From NCBI RefSeq assembly GCF_022539665.2, contig NC_081336.1, forward strand, positions 10,578,778 to 10,642,777: a stretch of 64,000 nt of DNA, written 5' to 3'. The notes beneath the pieces were generated by a model. That model saw nothing but the letters and a program-made list of their open reading frames with translations. It searched no databases and was not told where the DNA came from. The DNA is from Daphnia carinata (lineage: Eukaryota; Arthropoda; Branchiopoda; Diplostraca; Daphniidae). A program made the position numbers and the translations under genes. Within the stretch, counting starts at the first letter, position 1; each line of letters opens with the position of its first letter. Shown piece after piece: positions 20,714 through 31,989 of the stretch.

Positions 20714-21827
20714 ATGGAATCGAACCGTCGCCCCGAAACCTGCAGTAGCACGAACGACCCAGAAGACGACTTAGTCACAATATTCCGAGCCCTAACCAGG
20801 AACAACTGGACAACAGACGCAGCAGCAAACTTTGTGGCGACCCTAAGGGGCAATACGAGCCAACCCACGCCCGCACCACAATATACGTCCACGCCGAACC
20901 CTACTCCGTGGCAACGTCAGACAAACAACCTCACTGCGCCTACACGGCAAGATTATTCCGCTGTACCCACAAGACCAACCCCTCAACCCACTTATATGAC
21001 CACTGGCGCGTACCAGTCGCAACAACTATACGGGCAACGTCAGTCAACCATCAGCGACCTCGACATCCAAGCGACACGGCTGCTATCCCAAATTAGTGTA
21101 TTCTCCAAGCCAGGAGATAATGTGGACCTCAATTCTTGGATCAGGCATTTTGAAAACACGATGGATATCGGTGATTTCGAAGAATCCAAAAAGATTAAAT
21201 ATCTACGGTCCAAACTGGTAGGACCTGTGAGCGACTTTATGGAACAATTCCAACTCGATCATCCAGTCGAAGCCACCTGCCACGAGACCGTCAAGCGGGC
21301 CCTGAAAGAAAGATTCATGGGGAAAAACATGGAACATAAATAAAGAACATCGTTCAACAGCTGTAAAAGAGAGCCTGCGGAATCAATAAGGAATTTCACA
21401 CATCGAATCCAAAAACTAGCAAGAGGTGGCTATCCCATCGTAAGCCAGGAAGTCATCGAGCAGTTAAGCAGGGACAAATTAATGAACGGATTGGCGCCTC
21501 AACTACACGACCGACTATTTTCTCTGGACTTCGACGTCCTCCTTCGACCAGATGATTGAAACGGCAGAACGACACGACCTAGCGTGGGAACTCGCCAGCA
21601 CAAGGGGCCATTCAGAGAACTTCGACGTGCCACCTCCACCAGTAAAAAAGGACGACATCGCATCCCTCGTCAGAGAAGCAATAAGATCGGAACTCGCAAA
21701 AAATCAGGAAGGACGAAGGTACGAAAAAAGGAGCCACGTAATCCCGAGAACTCGGATAAATATTGCACCTACCATAACATGTACGGTCACGACACCAAAG
21801 ACTGTGCAGCAAGACAATGCCAAATGA
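20714..21827 (+). pseudogene. Element C gag
   Basis: 20714-21343 encodes a Thr/Gln/Pro-rich linker and then a gag-like helical domain (ISVFSKPGDNVDLNSWIRHF, KIKYLRSKLVGPVSDFMEQF, ETVKRALKERF). A TAA at 21341-21343 ends it. The protein appears to continue in other frames to 21552-21827 (ERHDLAWELASTRG), and 21584-22021 carries a zinc knuckle CTYHNMYGHDTKDC, where the second Cys is His, as in several Ty3/gypsy and BEL Gags. A second, weaker CDNSGRRGHTSNTC follows. Frameshifts lie near 21350-21550 and within the knuckle region. Confidence 0.65.
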
Positions 21828-22120
21828 GGCTTGCATGCGACAATAGCGGACGCAGGGGACACACCAGCAACACCTGCCGCAGTCCACCCAACCAACCCCA
21901 CTGGCACAGCAACGTCCGACTGCGAATAACCAGCAGCAAAGAGAATATCACCAGCAGCCACCAAGATAACCACAGCAACAGAGGTCACAGTACCCACAAC
22001 CACCGCCGGGCAACCCGCTAACAAGTAACCCCTTCAACGGGAAGTTAAACGAGTATCCACCGATAGCATGTCGGGCGAACCGATGGAAACGCTCCTAAGC
22101 CCCGCCAATACGTAAAAAGT

Positions 22121-22423
22121 GTGCAGAATAAAGTCGGACCCCCCAGAATCACCCTAAAAGCAGGCGAAGTGATCTTCGAAGCCCTTTTCGACAGTGGTGC
22201 AGGAAAAAGCCTGCTAAGAAGCAAATTATATTCAGAACTTTGTGGAAACGTCGTAAATTTCTCTCCAAAGGTTGCAGTAGAGGTATACGATATAAATAAC
22301 AGGCGCTTGAAAACTCAGGGCACAGTCACCCTTACATTTCAACTGGTGGACGAGGAATGTCCCAATCTCTTAACCCAATCGTTCATCGTAGTGGACGGGC
22401 ACGCTGGTAATTACAACTACTAA
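22121..22423 (+). pseudogene. Element C protease, truncated
   Basis: A 100-codon frame with the retropepsin active-site block ALFDSGAGKSLL (D-S-G) and a flap-like region (TQGTVTLTFQLV). It ends in a stop right at the junction with foreign DNA. An RT would be expected next but is missing. Confidence 0.7.
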
Positions 22424-22427
22424 AAGG

Positions 22428-22640
22428 TCCAATTGCATCTAAGGTATTCCACAAACCCTTTGTGATATTCGTTGATTCAGTCATCTAAAATTTAACACTT
22501 TTTCATGCAGGTGGCGTACTTGGTACCGGTTTTGAACATATTGCTTGAACAAGGTGTTGCTGGTGCGTCTCATTCCATGGAGCATTTGTCTTGCCGGGGG
22601 TCAGGTTTTAAATTTTGGACGAAACTGATCTAAATAATTT
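22428..22640 (+). pseudogene. DEAD-box helicase fragment with intron
   Basis: 22428-22510 matches, with substitutions, the reverse complement of the intron at about 39874-39960, and 22511 onward matches the exon at 39873 (AYLVPVLNILLEQGV...). The peptide is the segment that follows the Walker A motif in vasa/PL10-type RNA helicases. A TTTCATGCAG acceptor precedes it. Only one exon remains and it soon runs into a stop, so this is a genomic (not mRNA-derived) duplicate fragment. It abuts element C. Confidence 0.65.
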
Positions 22641-25389
22641 GGGGATTAAGCAATCCTGGTTTTGAACAACACCAGAAGAAGACGATCAGGAAACTTAAGT
22701 AATACCAAAAGCGCTGCTAGGAAGGGCTAAACGATATATTGCATAGATCAAATGAAAGATGGTTGCTCACGTACGCAGTGACACGAAACGGCTCGGCTTA
22801 TCTTGAGCTATGACAAAGATATGATTGTAAGGTTGGAATACTCCGACGTGCGGTACTGGCATGAAGTGCATCAGGAACAGTAACGTATGCTAAACAACCT
22901 AAGCTACGCGCTCTAAGTTCCCGACATGGCATTCCTTACTAAATCGCCAATATGTTCCGGTATCTGACCGTTTTAGACCGCCAGATTGCTCTAGTAAATA
23001 GGCATCTACTAAATATATTGGCGTTATCAAATACCGGGGCGTAATGGTGGTTTCGTATTGAACAGCGGCTATAGAACTTGCCATGCCGAGATCAAGTTCT
23101 GTACAAATCGTAACCATTTTAATCGTTAAACAGTGACATCTAGCGGAGGGAAGTGAGGTAAGAGGAACGCCATCTAGTGGTCAATACCACAGAATGTAAT
23201 GAATTGAGTCACATGACATTTTGACAGTAAACAAAATAAGGATTTTTAAATCACGGTATAAACCTTTTTGTTTCATCATTTGTTTAGCACCAGTAAGTAG
23301 GGAAAATTCACTTTGCATTTTGTAATTTTTTTGCTAGGGTTTTGCTGAGTGAACTTGCAGTTCTGTAAAGTTATTCGAGATAACTGCAAATGGTAGTCCC
23401 AAAACCGGAAGAATTTTGTCTGTCATCTTTACTACGTGAACTTTAAAAGGCCTTGTTATACCAAAGGGCGCCAAATGGAGAAATTGGGCTTCATCAACGA
23501 TTCAAGTAGTTGACATTTACAACTAAATTGTTAATGTTTAAATTTGATTGTATTTTCTTATTCAGATTCATTGATTTTAACAGCCTGGTTGCAAACTTTT
23601 AGCCATAGCATTGCAATCAATGTATTTATAATCCAGTCTTCAACACTCACAAATGCCAATGTACACAGTTGTTTCTACGCTGAAACGCTTAATCTGACAA
23701 TGATTTGGTCAATTTTTTTTTTTACTGGTTGACACTTCAATTTTTTAATGTTTGATGTAAGTACCAGTGTAGATGTATTCTCGTTAGAAGTAATCGTAAT
23801 GTCCTAAATGTGCTCTTCTTTAGTGAAAATGGTATTGTACGAAGCTTATCAATTATTTTTTATTTATTCCGATTTAGCAACCACTTTTCGATACTTAAAA
23901 GCGAGGACCGAATGGCACCTACACTTGGACTGGATCGGACGGTTATTTGGTCGAATGGCTAGCGGCAATATTAAACTTTACGTAGGTTGAACTTAATTTG
24001 TCTGCTTATTTGTTGTTTGTTATTCAAAAAAACTACCCTCTTTATTCCACAGGTATTCGTTCGTGCTAATTAATCAAACTATTGCGCATATGTACGGGAC
24101 GCATGAGGGTTTGTTCTATCAACTCATAAATGATGAGGTAGCGGAAAATGGTTTATGCATTGATTTTCAGTAGATAACTTATGGGCATCATGTTTTTTTA
24201 TTTTTAAATTCTGTAAGGGTATCGACGGCGTGGCGAACTCTTTCTACTTAACGATGGATCGTGTAGCAAGGATGGACTATTCCTTCCTCTCCTGACATGG
24301 GGGGATGGATTTAGCCTTGTTGTGCCATGTATCAAGGAATGTGAAGAACACTTTGAGTCTGTCTACCATTGATTCAGAATTAAACAGCCAACCCAAAGAA
24401 GTAAGCAATATTTCGCAGCAAAGAAGTCTTTTTACTTGATTTGGATTTCATATGTTCTATGTGATGAACATCATGACTGGCATGATAATTTTAGGTGATG
24501 GCATTCGCGTTACGTTTAAGTCAAGATCTACTCTACAATGGGATAAATTTTTCGTAGAATAAGTATCTCCGAGAGCTATGTGTTGCAGTATCATGCTGAT
24601 GGTAAAAGGTGTATTCAATTTTTAATAACTTTTGAATTTTCTTCTCTGTATGTGCAGTGACGTGACAGTACTGGTTGGTGGTGTTATCTAGGGATAAACC
24701 TTTCCATTTTCCCATCCAATCTGTAAGACAGCTCTGATTGTTTGCATAACTACAGCAATATTCCTTGCATAACAAAGGGAATGTTCTCATTTTCTTTAGT
24801 GAACTGTTCCCTGTTCAGTTCTTATTGCCATTTTTGGCAATCGAAGAGGCCCAAGAAGAATATTGATTTTCTACCAGACTGCCATTCTGCCAAAGATGTC
24901 TTCGTAAGCGATTCGGTATTTGATTGATGGTTTAGAGATCATGGGTTTATTAAATAAAACATCTTTAATTACAGAAAGGAAGGTTCCAAATGATAAGCCC
25001 ATCAGTATCGTGAAAACGATATGGATATTTTGGTCCAACCCTCACACATGGTGTGTTCCAAGTTAAGTGCGTAGGTGAATTCTCATGGAAAATGTGATCC
25101 AAGCCTCCCATGTAATGGTATTTGTTTCATTTAAAGCGAAGCACAAAAATTGGTTCACATCTATTCTGTGGTCACATTTTACCTTGATCTTAATTTCTCT
25201 TTCATTCCAGTCTCCTTGATGACATTTTGCAGCTAACCGTAAAAGATGTCCAGCCATTATATTTCCCTGTTTAAGAATAGAAGACGAAAAGAGATGCTAA
25301 ATTTTCAAAGAACGCTACTCAGACGACACGGCTAATTGCTGATTCATCCCGAACAGTAAAGAGTTTTATTCTCTTAAATTCAAGTGCAT
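22641..25389. other. Unassigned region with scattered exon-like stretches
   Basis: No recognised gene. A 72-codon frame on the minus strand (23117-22899) begins with ATG (MVTICTELDLGMASSIA) and is coding-like but matches nothing I know. A weak spliced candidate on the plus strand at 23880-24293 is listed separately. The rest is AT-rich DNA. Confidence 0.4.
23880..24293 (+). CDS. Possible spliced small gene fragment
   Basis: Three exon-like pieces with GT-AG borders: about 23879-23986 (FRYLKARTEWHLHLDWIGRL), 24051-24137 (VLINQTIAHMYGTHEGLFYQ) and about 24219-24295 (GVANSFYLTMDRVARMDYSF, then TGA). Each follows an acceptor-like TAG/CAG or TGTAAG context and the introns would be about 65-80 bp. 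The peptides look like real protein but I do not recognise the family, and phases were not all verified. It could be part of a duplicated, decayed host gene. Confidence 0.3.
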
Positions 25390-25670
25390 ATCTGGGCTCC
25401 CTTCTTTCTGTGGCCCCGTTTCCCCTAAATTTCTAATAAGCCCGTAGGGGGGTCATGCCCCTACTGTGATCAGCAGTTAAAGGTTGTGAGTGCGCTGTCC
25501 GGAAAGGGGACGTGGGGGTCCCCCTGGCTCGATGATACCTTTTTGAGGGTCTTGGGGCTACCCACATATCCGAATAACGGTTAATCGCTCACGTGAAAAC
25601 TTGTCCTTATCATCACTCTTCATCCTTTTCCGGCTTCTCTTAGCCACGCACCGGGTAATCTCCCCGGTGA
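25390..25670. other. GC-rich, self-complementary stretch
   Basis: Locally GC-rich in an AT-rich setting, with short inverted repeats such as GTAGGGG/CCCCTAC (about 25445-25465), GGGGG/CCCCC (about 25513-25525) and ACCGGG/CCCCGGT (about 25650-25668). No coding or known RNA family recognised; it could be a SINE or MITE body leading to the hairpin that follows. Confidence 0.35.
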
Positions 25671-25731
25671 GTCAACTAAGGTAGGGGGAGACTCTACTCA
25701 TGTGGTAGAGTTTTCTCCTACCTTAGTTGAC
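25671..25731. other. 27-bp-stem hairpin
   Basis: Left arm 25671-25697 (starts GTCAACTAAGGTAGG) and right arm 25705-25731 (ends CCTACCTTAGTTGAC) pair along all 27 positions, three of them as G-U, around a 7-nt loop TCATGTG. The structure is direct from the sequence; whether it is transcribed, a microRNA-like precursor or the end of a MITE is open. Confidence 0.7.
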
Positions 25732-25866
25732 ACAAAAAAATTTTACATCAATAAAAATTGTTTTTTTTTTAATTCACAAATCTTTTTACTTATTTTGTCT
25801 TTCTTGTACCTTATTTTATACGTCTACATGTAATCCGCATGAGGTATTTCTTCATTTAACTTTTGC

Positions 25867-25945
25867 TGATTTGCATCATTCTGGGATTCGAACCTCAGAC
25901 ATTTCATATCTCAGTCGAACGCTCTACCATTGAGCCACTGTTAAC
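25867..25945 (-). repeat. tRNA-like SINE head
   Basis: On the minus strand GGCTCAATGGTAGAGC (A box and D arm) is followed 40 bp later by GGTTCGAATCCC (B box). The acceptor stem does not pair well. A related copy lies in the opposite orientation at 26043-26104. Confidence 0.5.
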
Positions 25946-26042
25946 CATACAGACGATAATTCCCATTTGAAAGCGTATCGACTTATCCTCTACAAACAAA
26001 GGTATTAAGGAAGAAATTACATATTTGTATACGTTGTAGATG

Positions 26043-26104
26043 GCTCAATGGTAAAGTATTAAACTGATACGCTGGAGGTCTAGGGTTCGATCCCCAATCC
26101 AGTT
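26043..26104 (+). repeat. tRNA-like SINE head
   Basis: GGCTCAATGGTAAAG followed by GGGTTCGATCCCC at tRNA spacing. It resembles the inverted copy at 25867-25945. Probably a tRNA-derived SINE, not a working tRNA. Confidence 0.5.
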
Positions 26105-26249
26105 CATGAAAATACTCTCATAAATAAAAACAAACTTTATTTAAAATTCTAACACATTTTTTATTGTCCCTCCATCCTCCCACAAATCCTCCACTTACAT
26201 TCACATCTTACAACACAACACAATACAAGACATACATAAATAACTAACT

Positions 26250-26567
26250 AACAGGTTGGCTGCCACGCCACTAAATTTACATTAATTACGTCGCTATCGG
26301 AAGGATAGCGACCAAGGGGGACTTGCCCGCTGACAAGTCCGGGCTGACATGATGATGGAGACCGTTGTGGGAACGCACACCCCAGGTCTCCACCACACAT
26401 CGGACAAAGGGAGTCCCTCTGGTGCGTTGCCTAATTGCCTTTCGGCGAATCTTGGGCAGTGGCAACTACTCCACCTCATGACAGATAGGCCATGAGGCAG
26501 AACAGCGCGGCCCGTCCCAATATAGCTAAAAAAAAAGGGGAGCAAACGGGCGTGGCAGCCAACGTGT
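26250..26567. mobile_element. MITE-like unit with 16-17-bp terminal inverted repeats
   Basis: AGGTTGGCTGCCACGCC at the left end (26250) matches the reverse complement of the right end (GGCGTGGCAGCCAACGT, to about 26567) with one mismatch. The 318-bp interior has no transposase. No clear target-site duplication was found, so the element class is unassigned. Confidence 0.6.
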
Positions 26568-26624
26568 AAATTAGTACTACAAAATTACACAATAAAAAAA
26601 TACAACGATACCACAAAGACCAGG

Positions 26625-26930
26625 CGATGACGTGGCGACCACGAGGCGACGGGCGAGGCGATGATGGCGCGACGGGCGAAGATAAGACGTGGCGACCGGG
26701 CGAGAAGGTGACGTGGCGACGGGAAAGGCGAAGACGGGGCGACGGGCGAGGCGAAGACGGGGCGACGGGCGAGGCGAAGACGGGGCGACGGGCGAGGCGA
26801 CGACGGGCGAGACGAAGACGGGGCGACGGGCGAGGCGACGACGGGGCGACGGCCGAAGCCAAGACGGGACGACGGCCGAAGCGAAGACGGGATGACGGGC
26901 AAGGTAATGACGGGCGTGGCGAACACGAAG
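26625..26930 (+). repeat. GC-rich 23-bp minisatellite
   Basis: Units GAAGACGGGGCGACGGGCG plus four bases recur at 26730, 26753 and 26776, giving a 23-bp period; flanking copies are degenerate. Strong purine and G bias on the plus strand. Because 23 is not a multiple of three, the long open frames on both strands here come from composition and are not genes. Confidence 0.85.
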
Positions 26931-27802
26931 AAGGCTTTGTTCTTAATCGTAAAAGTAAAGAAAAAGAACCAGTTAGTGGGAAATATAAGATTGTTGTTGT
27001 AACCAAACGTTGAAAGCAATTCGACTTACTTCTGCTGTCCGAAGACTGAAAAGACTGTAGGGCCAGCAAATAGGCAGCAGACAGCTAAGAGTTGGCAGTT
27101 CTATGGTTGAATGTTCAATTTAAATAAAAAGGCAAACTATATGAGGCAGAAGAAAAATTTAAAATACCAGTAGAAATTGTGTTGAGGTACATGTCTATGT
27201 CTGTTGGTAGGCTAGGTCGAGATTATAACTGCCGAAATGACTGTTGTTACAGCTGATACTGCAACGAAGATGAATATGGTGCACTACTCAGATCACGATT
27301 AACAGTAGACCATGAGTGGTTAAAGAGTAGAAGAATGATATTATGGTATTCCTACCCATAGGATTTGCATCTTTGGTGACATTCCTCAACAGGACGTATT
27401 CTTTACAAACGAAGTTTCATGAGCTAAACCTTAGAAGCAAAATCCATCAATGAGATTCTGATAACAAAACATTAGTCTTATACCTCTCAATGAGCACTCG
27501 TATAGTTTTATGAATGCAACGTAGTAGGTTGCTAACAGTTTTTTGGTTTGTCAGCTGACATAGGTGATTAAAAGACGTGTACCATAAACACCAAGCATTC
27601 TGTGGGCTTCACTTCTAAAACACACTCAGGGATGAAAACGTACAGAAGCACCATTAGTTTTTCTTAAGTTTTCCATTGGAATATGACATATTTAACAGAA
27701 ACTTTCGAACACAGCTTTCACCGTTCACACTTAGTCAGCAAGTAAATAGTGACACAGCAGCGTCATCTTGTTTTCGAATTAACAACCGAAAAATTCGATT
27801 GG
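26931..27802. other. No gene recognised
   Basis: Nothing beyond AT-rich sequence was recognised between the minisatellite and the large inverted repeat. Confidence 0.5.
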
Positions 27803-27945
27803 CGGAGAAAAAGGCCCAGACGAAAAAGGCCCAGACGAAAAAGGCCCGCGAAAAAGGCCCATACGAAAAAGGCCCACACGAAAAAGGCCCACTTTTTTCC
27901 AAATTGAAAAGTGGGCCTTTTTCTCCATTGGACTGGGCCTTTTTC
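27803..27945 (+). repeat. Left-end GAAAAAGGCCCA array
   Basis: Six copies of (G)AAAAAGGCCCA with 3-5-base spacers (27805-27890), then two inverted copies (GTGGGCCTTTTTCTCC, CTGGGCCTTTTTCTCC) to 27945. The same pattern, mirrored, closes the element at 34993-35124. Clustered direct and inverted short motifs at both ends resemble subterminal transposase-binding sites. Confidence 0.75.
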
Positions 27946-29402
27946 TCCGTTAAATTTCCAAATTCCTACAATCTTTGACATGTTTCCAAAAAATATTTCC
28001 ACCTCCTATTCCGTGGAAGTTGGAATGTACAAAGGTTGCTGAAACCGTGACTTTCAATAAGGTTTGCCGATGAAACAATGTTAGCGTTTGTACGCTAGGT
28101 TTTATATTTTTTTATTCGGTAGCAATCTGATTTTGAATTATGTTAGTATATATCTATTGCTAATATCCCGTTAAATAAAGTTCATTTTTCACAATTTTTG
28201 TTTATTGAACTACTATAGCTGCTTTAAATATAATATAAGAAATACATGTTTTTCGCACTTATCGTGTGAAATTTATATAGTAGTTTTGAAAGTAAAAAAA
28301 AAGAATATTATAATTCAATATTGATTCTCATACCATTTATTTCCTTATCACATTTTCAATTCTTCACACAATTACAAAGAGCCAAATTAATGTATTAAAA
28401 TCATAACCTACTGCTATAACTATGCCAGCTAGGCGGTGACTGCTGACTGGGATTGGAGCGCTTTTCACCCAAGCAATAAATATTTCGAGCAAAACAGGAA
28501 TATTTGATTTGCCTAGGAACGTCTATGAGTAAAACTTAAATAGTTAATGCATTGCTTTTGTTACAGAGCAACCTTTTGTTAAAGAATAACGTCACCTTTA
28601 GTACGAGAGAACCATCTACGTCTCTGGTAAGAACGCGCGCTTTTCCAGCAATTATAAATGATTTTTTACGTTCTTCGTGTCTTGTTTTCCCTTATGCACA
28701 TTTTCTAGCATCTATTGGTTACCTTATTACACACACATACTACAGTGAAATATAAGGAAGCTTTGCACTTGACGTTAACAAAGCTACTAACAATTACAAA
28801 TCCATTGTAATTATTTTATACCATGAAGAACTTTTTTTATGGGAGTCTGTTATTAGTGAAGACACTAAACCTTTTAAAATGAATCTTAGATTTTGTTTCT
28901 TTAAATTTTCCACGGTCATGGAAAGCATGCTAGTGTATTGTTAAAAAAACTATCACGACATGGCTTGCACATGAAAGAACACGAGTTTAGCTCATCCATG
29001 AGTCAGTATCAGTCTTTCATACGGTAAATTTGCCTTTTTTCTTTAGTTTATTCACTTTATGTTCTTTCTTTTCAGTTTTATTTTTCTTAATGTTGGCTTT
29101 TCTCTTTTTCTGTTTTTATTCCTTTCTCTTTTCCTTTTCTTCGATTCGTTCAGCGCAATTTATGTTACTTTATGATTTGATCTCGTTCATTAATTGATTT
29201 GGCAAGCAATTCCACATAGTCTTTTACCTATTGCAATACAGAAAGGTTAAAAGTTTTGAAGATCTTACAAATATTTTTGTCAAATTGAAAGTTTACCTGA
29301 AAACCTTCAGCTACTTGCAGAGCACCATTTCATGCCTGTTTCTCTTCAATGCTTCTTGCATTCTCAGCTTCAGCTTGGCCTACCAAGATATTCATTTTTG
29401 GT

Positions 29403-31010
29403 TTAAGTTTTATTTTCTTTCATTTTAATCGTTGCCACTTCTGGATATAAAGTGGTCTTTTTCAGAATGGGTGAGGAATTAGATAGTTCTCCAAAATCAA
29501 ATTTGCTGGAAACTAGGCAGCCTTCACTGTTAAAAATTGGTGTTGCCAGTGTACTTGCTAGTCTTGGTTCAGGAATGTCTGTTTTAACAAACTCTGAAAG
29601 ACCAGAGGTTGATGACACAGATACTGCCTTGGTGGCTCGAGCATGTTTGGCAATTCAGGACCTTTTCTTCTTACTTTTTCTTTTTAATTTCTTCTTCATT
29701 CCCTCTAACTTCCGTTTAAATTGGATTTTCGTTGTCTTATCAGACAATTCTAGCTTTTCCTCTGAAAATCAATGGAATAAACTGGCTGGTCTTCCTTAAA
29801 TGTAAATGTTAACACATACCTGTTAAGTGTGAGGCGTTCATTCAGTTTATGTTCTTTCTTCTCAGTTTTCTTTTTCTTAATGTTGGCTTTTCTCGTTTTC
29901 TGTTGTTATTCCTTTCTCTTTTCCTATTCTTCGATGCGTTCAGCCAACTTCTTTTACAATTTGATTTGATTTCATCTTGTTTCTTAATAGATTTAGCAAG
30001 CAATTCCACATGGTTTTTTACCTATTGCAATACAGAAAGGTTAAAATTATTTAAAATCTTACATTGTCAAATTGAAAGTTTACCTGAAAACCTTCAGCTC
30101 TTTGCAGAGCACCTTTTCACGCCTGTTTCTCTTCAATACTTCTCGCATTCAACTTCAGTTTGGCCATCCAAGATTTTCACTTTGGCTTTGAGTTTTTTTT
30201 TTTATCGTTGCCACTTTTGAATCTAAAGTGGTCTTGTTCAGAATGGGTAAGGGATAAGATAGTTCTCCTAAATCAAATTAGCTGCATACTAGGCAGCCTT
30301 CACTGTTGAAAATTTGTGTTAGCAGTGTACTTGTTGGTCTTGGTTCAGGAATACCTGTTTTGACAAACTCTGTGGGATCAGAGGTTGATGACACTGATGC
30401 TGCCTCGGTGGCTTGTGCAAGTTTAGCAATTCAGGACCACTTCTTGTTATTTTTCTTTTTTAATTTCTTCTTCTTCTATTTTTCTAATTTCTTTTAAGTT
30501 TGGTTTTCATTGTCCTATTAGACAAATCCAGCCTTTTCCCTGAAAATAGATGGAATAAGCTGGCCAGTCTTCCTTAAACGTAAAGATTAACACATACCTG
30601 TAAGTGTGAGGTGTTAGCTGCTAGACATTCTTCTTGTTCAACACCAACCTTATTGCTATTGAGATCGTCAACTGTAGATACACTTTCAGTTGGAATGTTG
30701 GTCAATAAGCTAGCAATGAAAAACTCTTCAGGAGAGAGTTGCTTTTTAAGAGCGACGATGTCAATGGACCCTCGCCTCTTATAAGGCTCTTGATTTTTAG
30801 GGTCCTCATTTCCTACAAATTTTGTTTAGACGTCACTTTCAAGTTCTTGTTTTCTCTTTTTCTATTTACAAAAACTGCCTCTCATATTATAACCTTTAAA
30901 CTTTATTATTATTTACCTTGATCTCTCAACATTATCACTGATCACTCCATAGATCAAACTATACGAAACAATAAGTCTATTGTTATTTTCTTTAGAGAAC
31001 GGCATTTTGA
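29403..31010 (-). pseudogene. Coding remnants in left arm, reading outward
   Basis: On the minus strand, outward from the centre: an ATG context near 31006 (MPFSKENNNRL), then Lys/Glu-rich coiled-coil-like segments, and a 71-codon open piece at 29618-29403 (GLSEFVKTDIPEPRLASTLA). The matching right-arm piece is at 33328-33543. Stops and frame changes are frequent. No domain recognised; a degenerate element-encoded or captured gene. Confidence 0.4.
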
Positions 31011-31244
31011 AGCCAAATCTAGCGTCAGGACGCCACAAACAATGGCGGACGGTGGAAAGCTGTTATTAAAACTTTTAGCTAAAGCTTTATTAAATTCAAC
31101 AAAATTTAGTTCCTTTGTTATTGTTCTATTATTATAATTCATTATTATTGTTATACAAAGGAACTAAATTTTGTTAAATTTGTAATAAAAGAATTAAAAA
31201 TTTTTAAAATTTTATGTTAAAAACCGTCCGCCATTGTTTGTGGC

Positions 31245-31972
31245 AGAGTCATAGAACCCTGGTTGCTCCACGCTATGGGTAAATGCCTCAAGGATTTGCG
31301 GTGACATTTGGGTGAAATTTCACCGATTTGTGGGCGGAGCTGGCAGCGACAAAGAGCCATCTGGTGACTAGAATTAGAGATATCCTTACATCCTAAGATA
31401 AAAGCATAAGGAAACAACATTTAATACTAGTTGAAAGGTCTAGTGGATGGCATCTCCGATTACGGTGCGGGAGACTAGTGTTCGAATCTACCCGCTGCCT
31501 TTTCTTTTTTCCATTTCCTAACGTATGCTGGCCGCGCACTGCGCTAGGTTTCACTTTCTACTGTTTTTTCCACTCATTTCAATTCTTTATTAAAATTGTA
31601 TATTACGTAATTTTATATAGTATTATATCTATTAAGCCTCTCTGACAATTAACTTATTTGCGCAAGAAGTAATGCACGCTAACAGGCCGTTATTATAGTA
31701 GGCCATGCTTGAAAGACACGGTTGACTTGGCCATCCGACTACTGTAAGTACAAACCGCTGGAGTAAAGTACTAAGTACTTCCCCTCGATTGGCGGGTCTG
31801 CTATGATTGGCTGTCGAAATTTTGGCAGGACATAGCTCATTGGTTGGGACCATGTAGTACTCCACCAAAACCGCTAGGTTCGCTATTTAACTGCCAGAAT
31901 TCGACTACATGTCACCGCAAATCCTTGTGGCATTTTCACAGAGCGTAGAGCAACCAGGTTTCTATGACTCTG
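31245..31972. mobile_element. hAT-like MITE inside the right arm
   Basis: About 70-bp terminal inverted repeats (AGAGTCATAGAA at the left, TTCTATGACTCTG at the right) flanked by the 8-bp repeat TTTGTGGC (31237-31244 and 31973-31980). Termini and 8-bp duplication fit hAT elements. A tRNA-like module (GGTCTAGTGGATGGC and GTGTTCGAATCTA, about 31438-31500) lies inside. No transposase. The insertion is absent from the left arm, so it post-dates the inverted repeat. Confidence 0.75.
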
Positions 31973-31989
31973 TTTGTGGCGTCCTGACG

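Larger units (their letters stand above)
19192..22423 (+). mobile_element. Element C: 5' half of a Ty3/gypsy-like retroelement
   Basis: Starts with an LTR inserted into satellite DNA, followed by a leader, gag, a zinc-knuckle region and the beginning of protease. RT, RNase H, integrase and the 3' LTR are absent: at about 22420 the sequence passes into an intron of a DEAD-box helicase copy. Several frame changes in gag show it is old. Confidence 0.75.

Noticed and set aside
21612-22024. Cys-rich minus-strand frames opposite element C gag
   Set aside because: They are the complement of the Thr/Pro/Asn-rich gag and nucleocapsid region and have no independent support.
26476-27069. Long Arg/Pro-rich open frames on both strands
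   Set aside because: They follow from the stop-poor GC-rich 23-bp minisatellite; all frames are open and the period is not a multiple of three.
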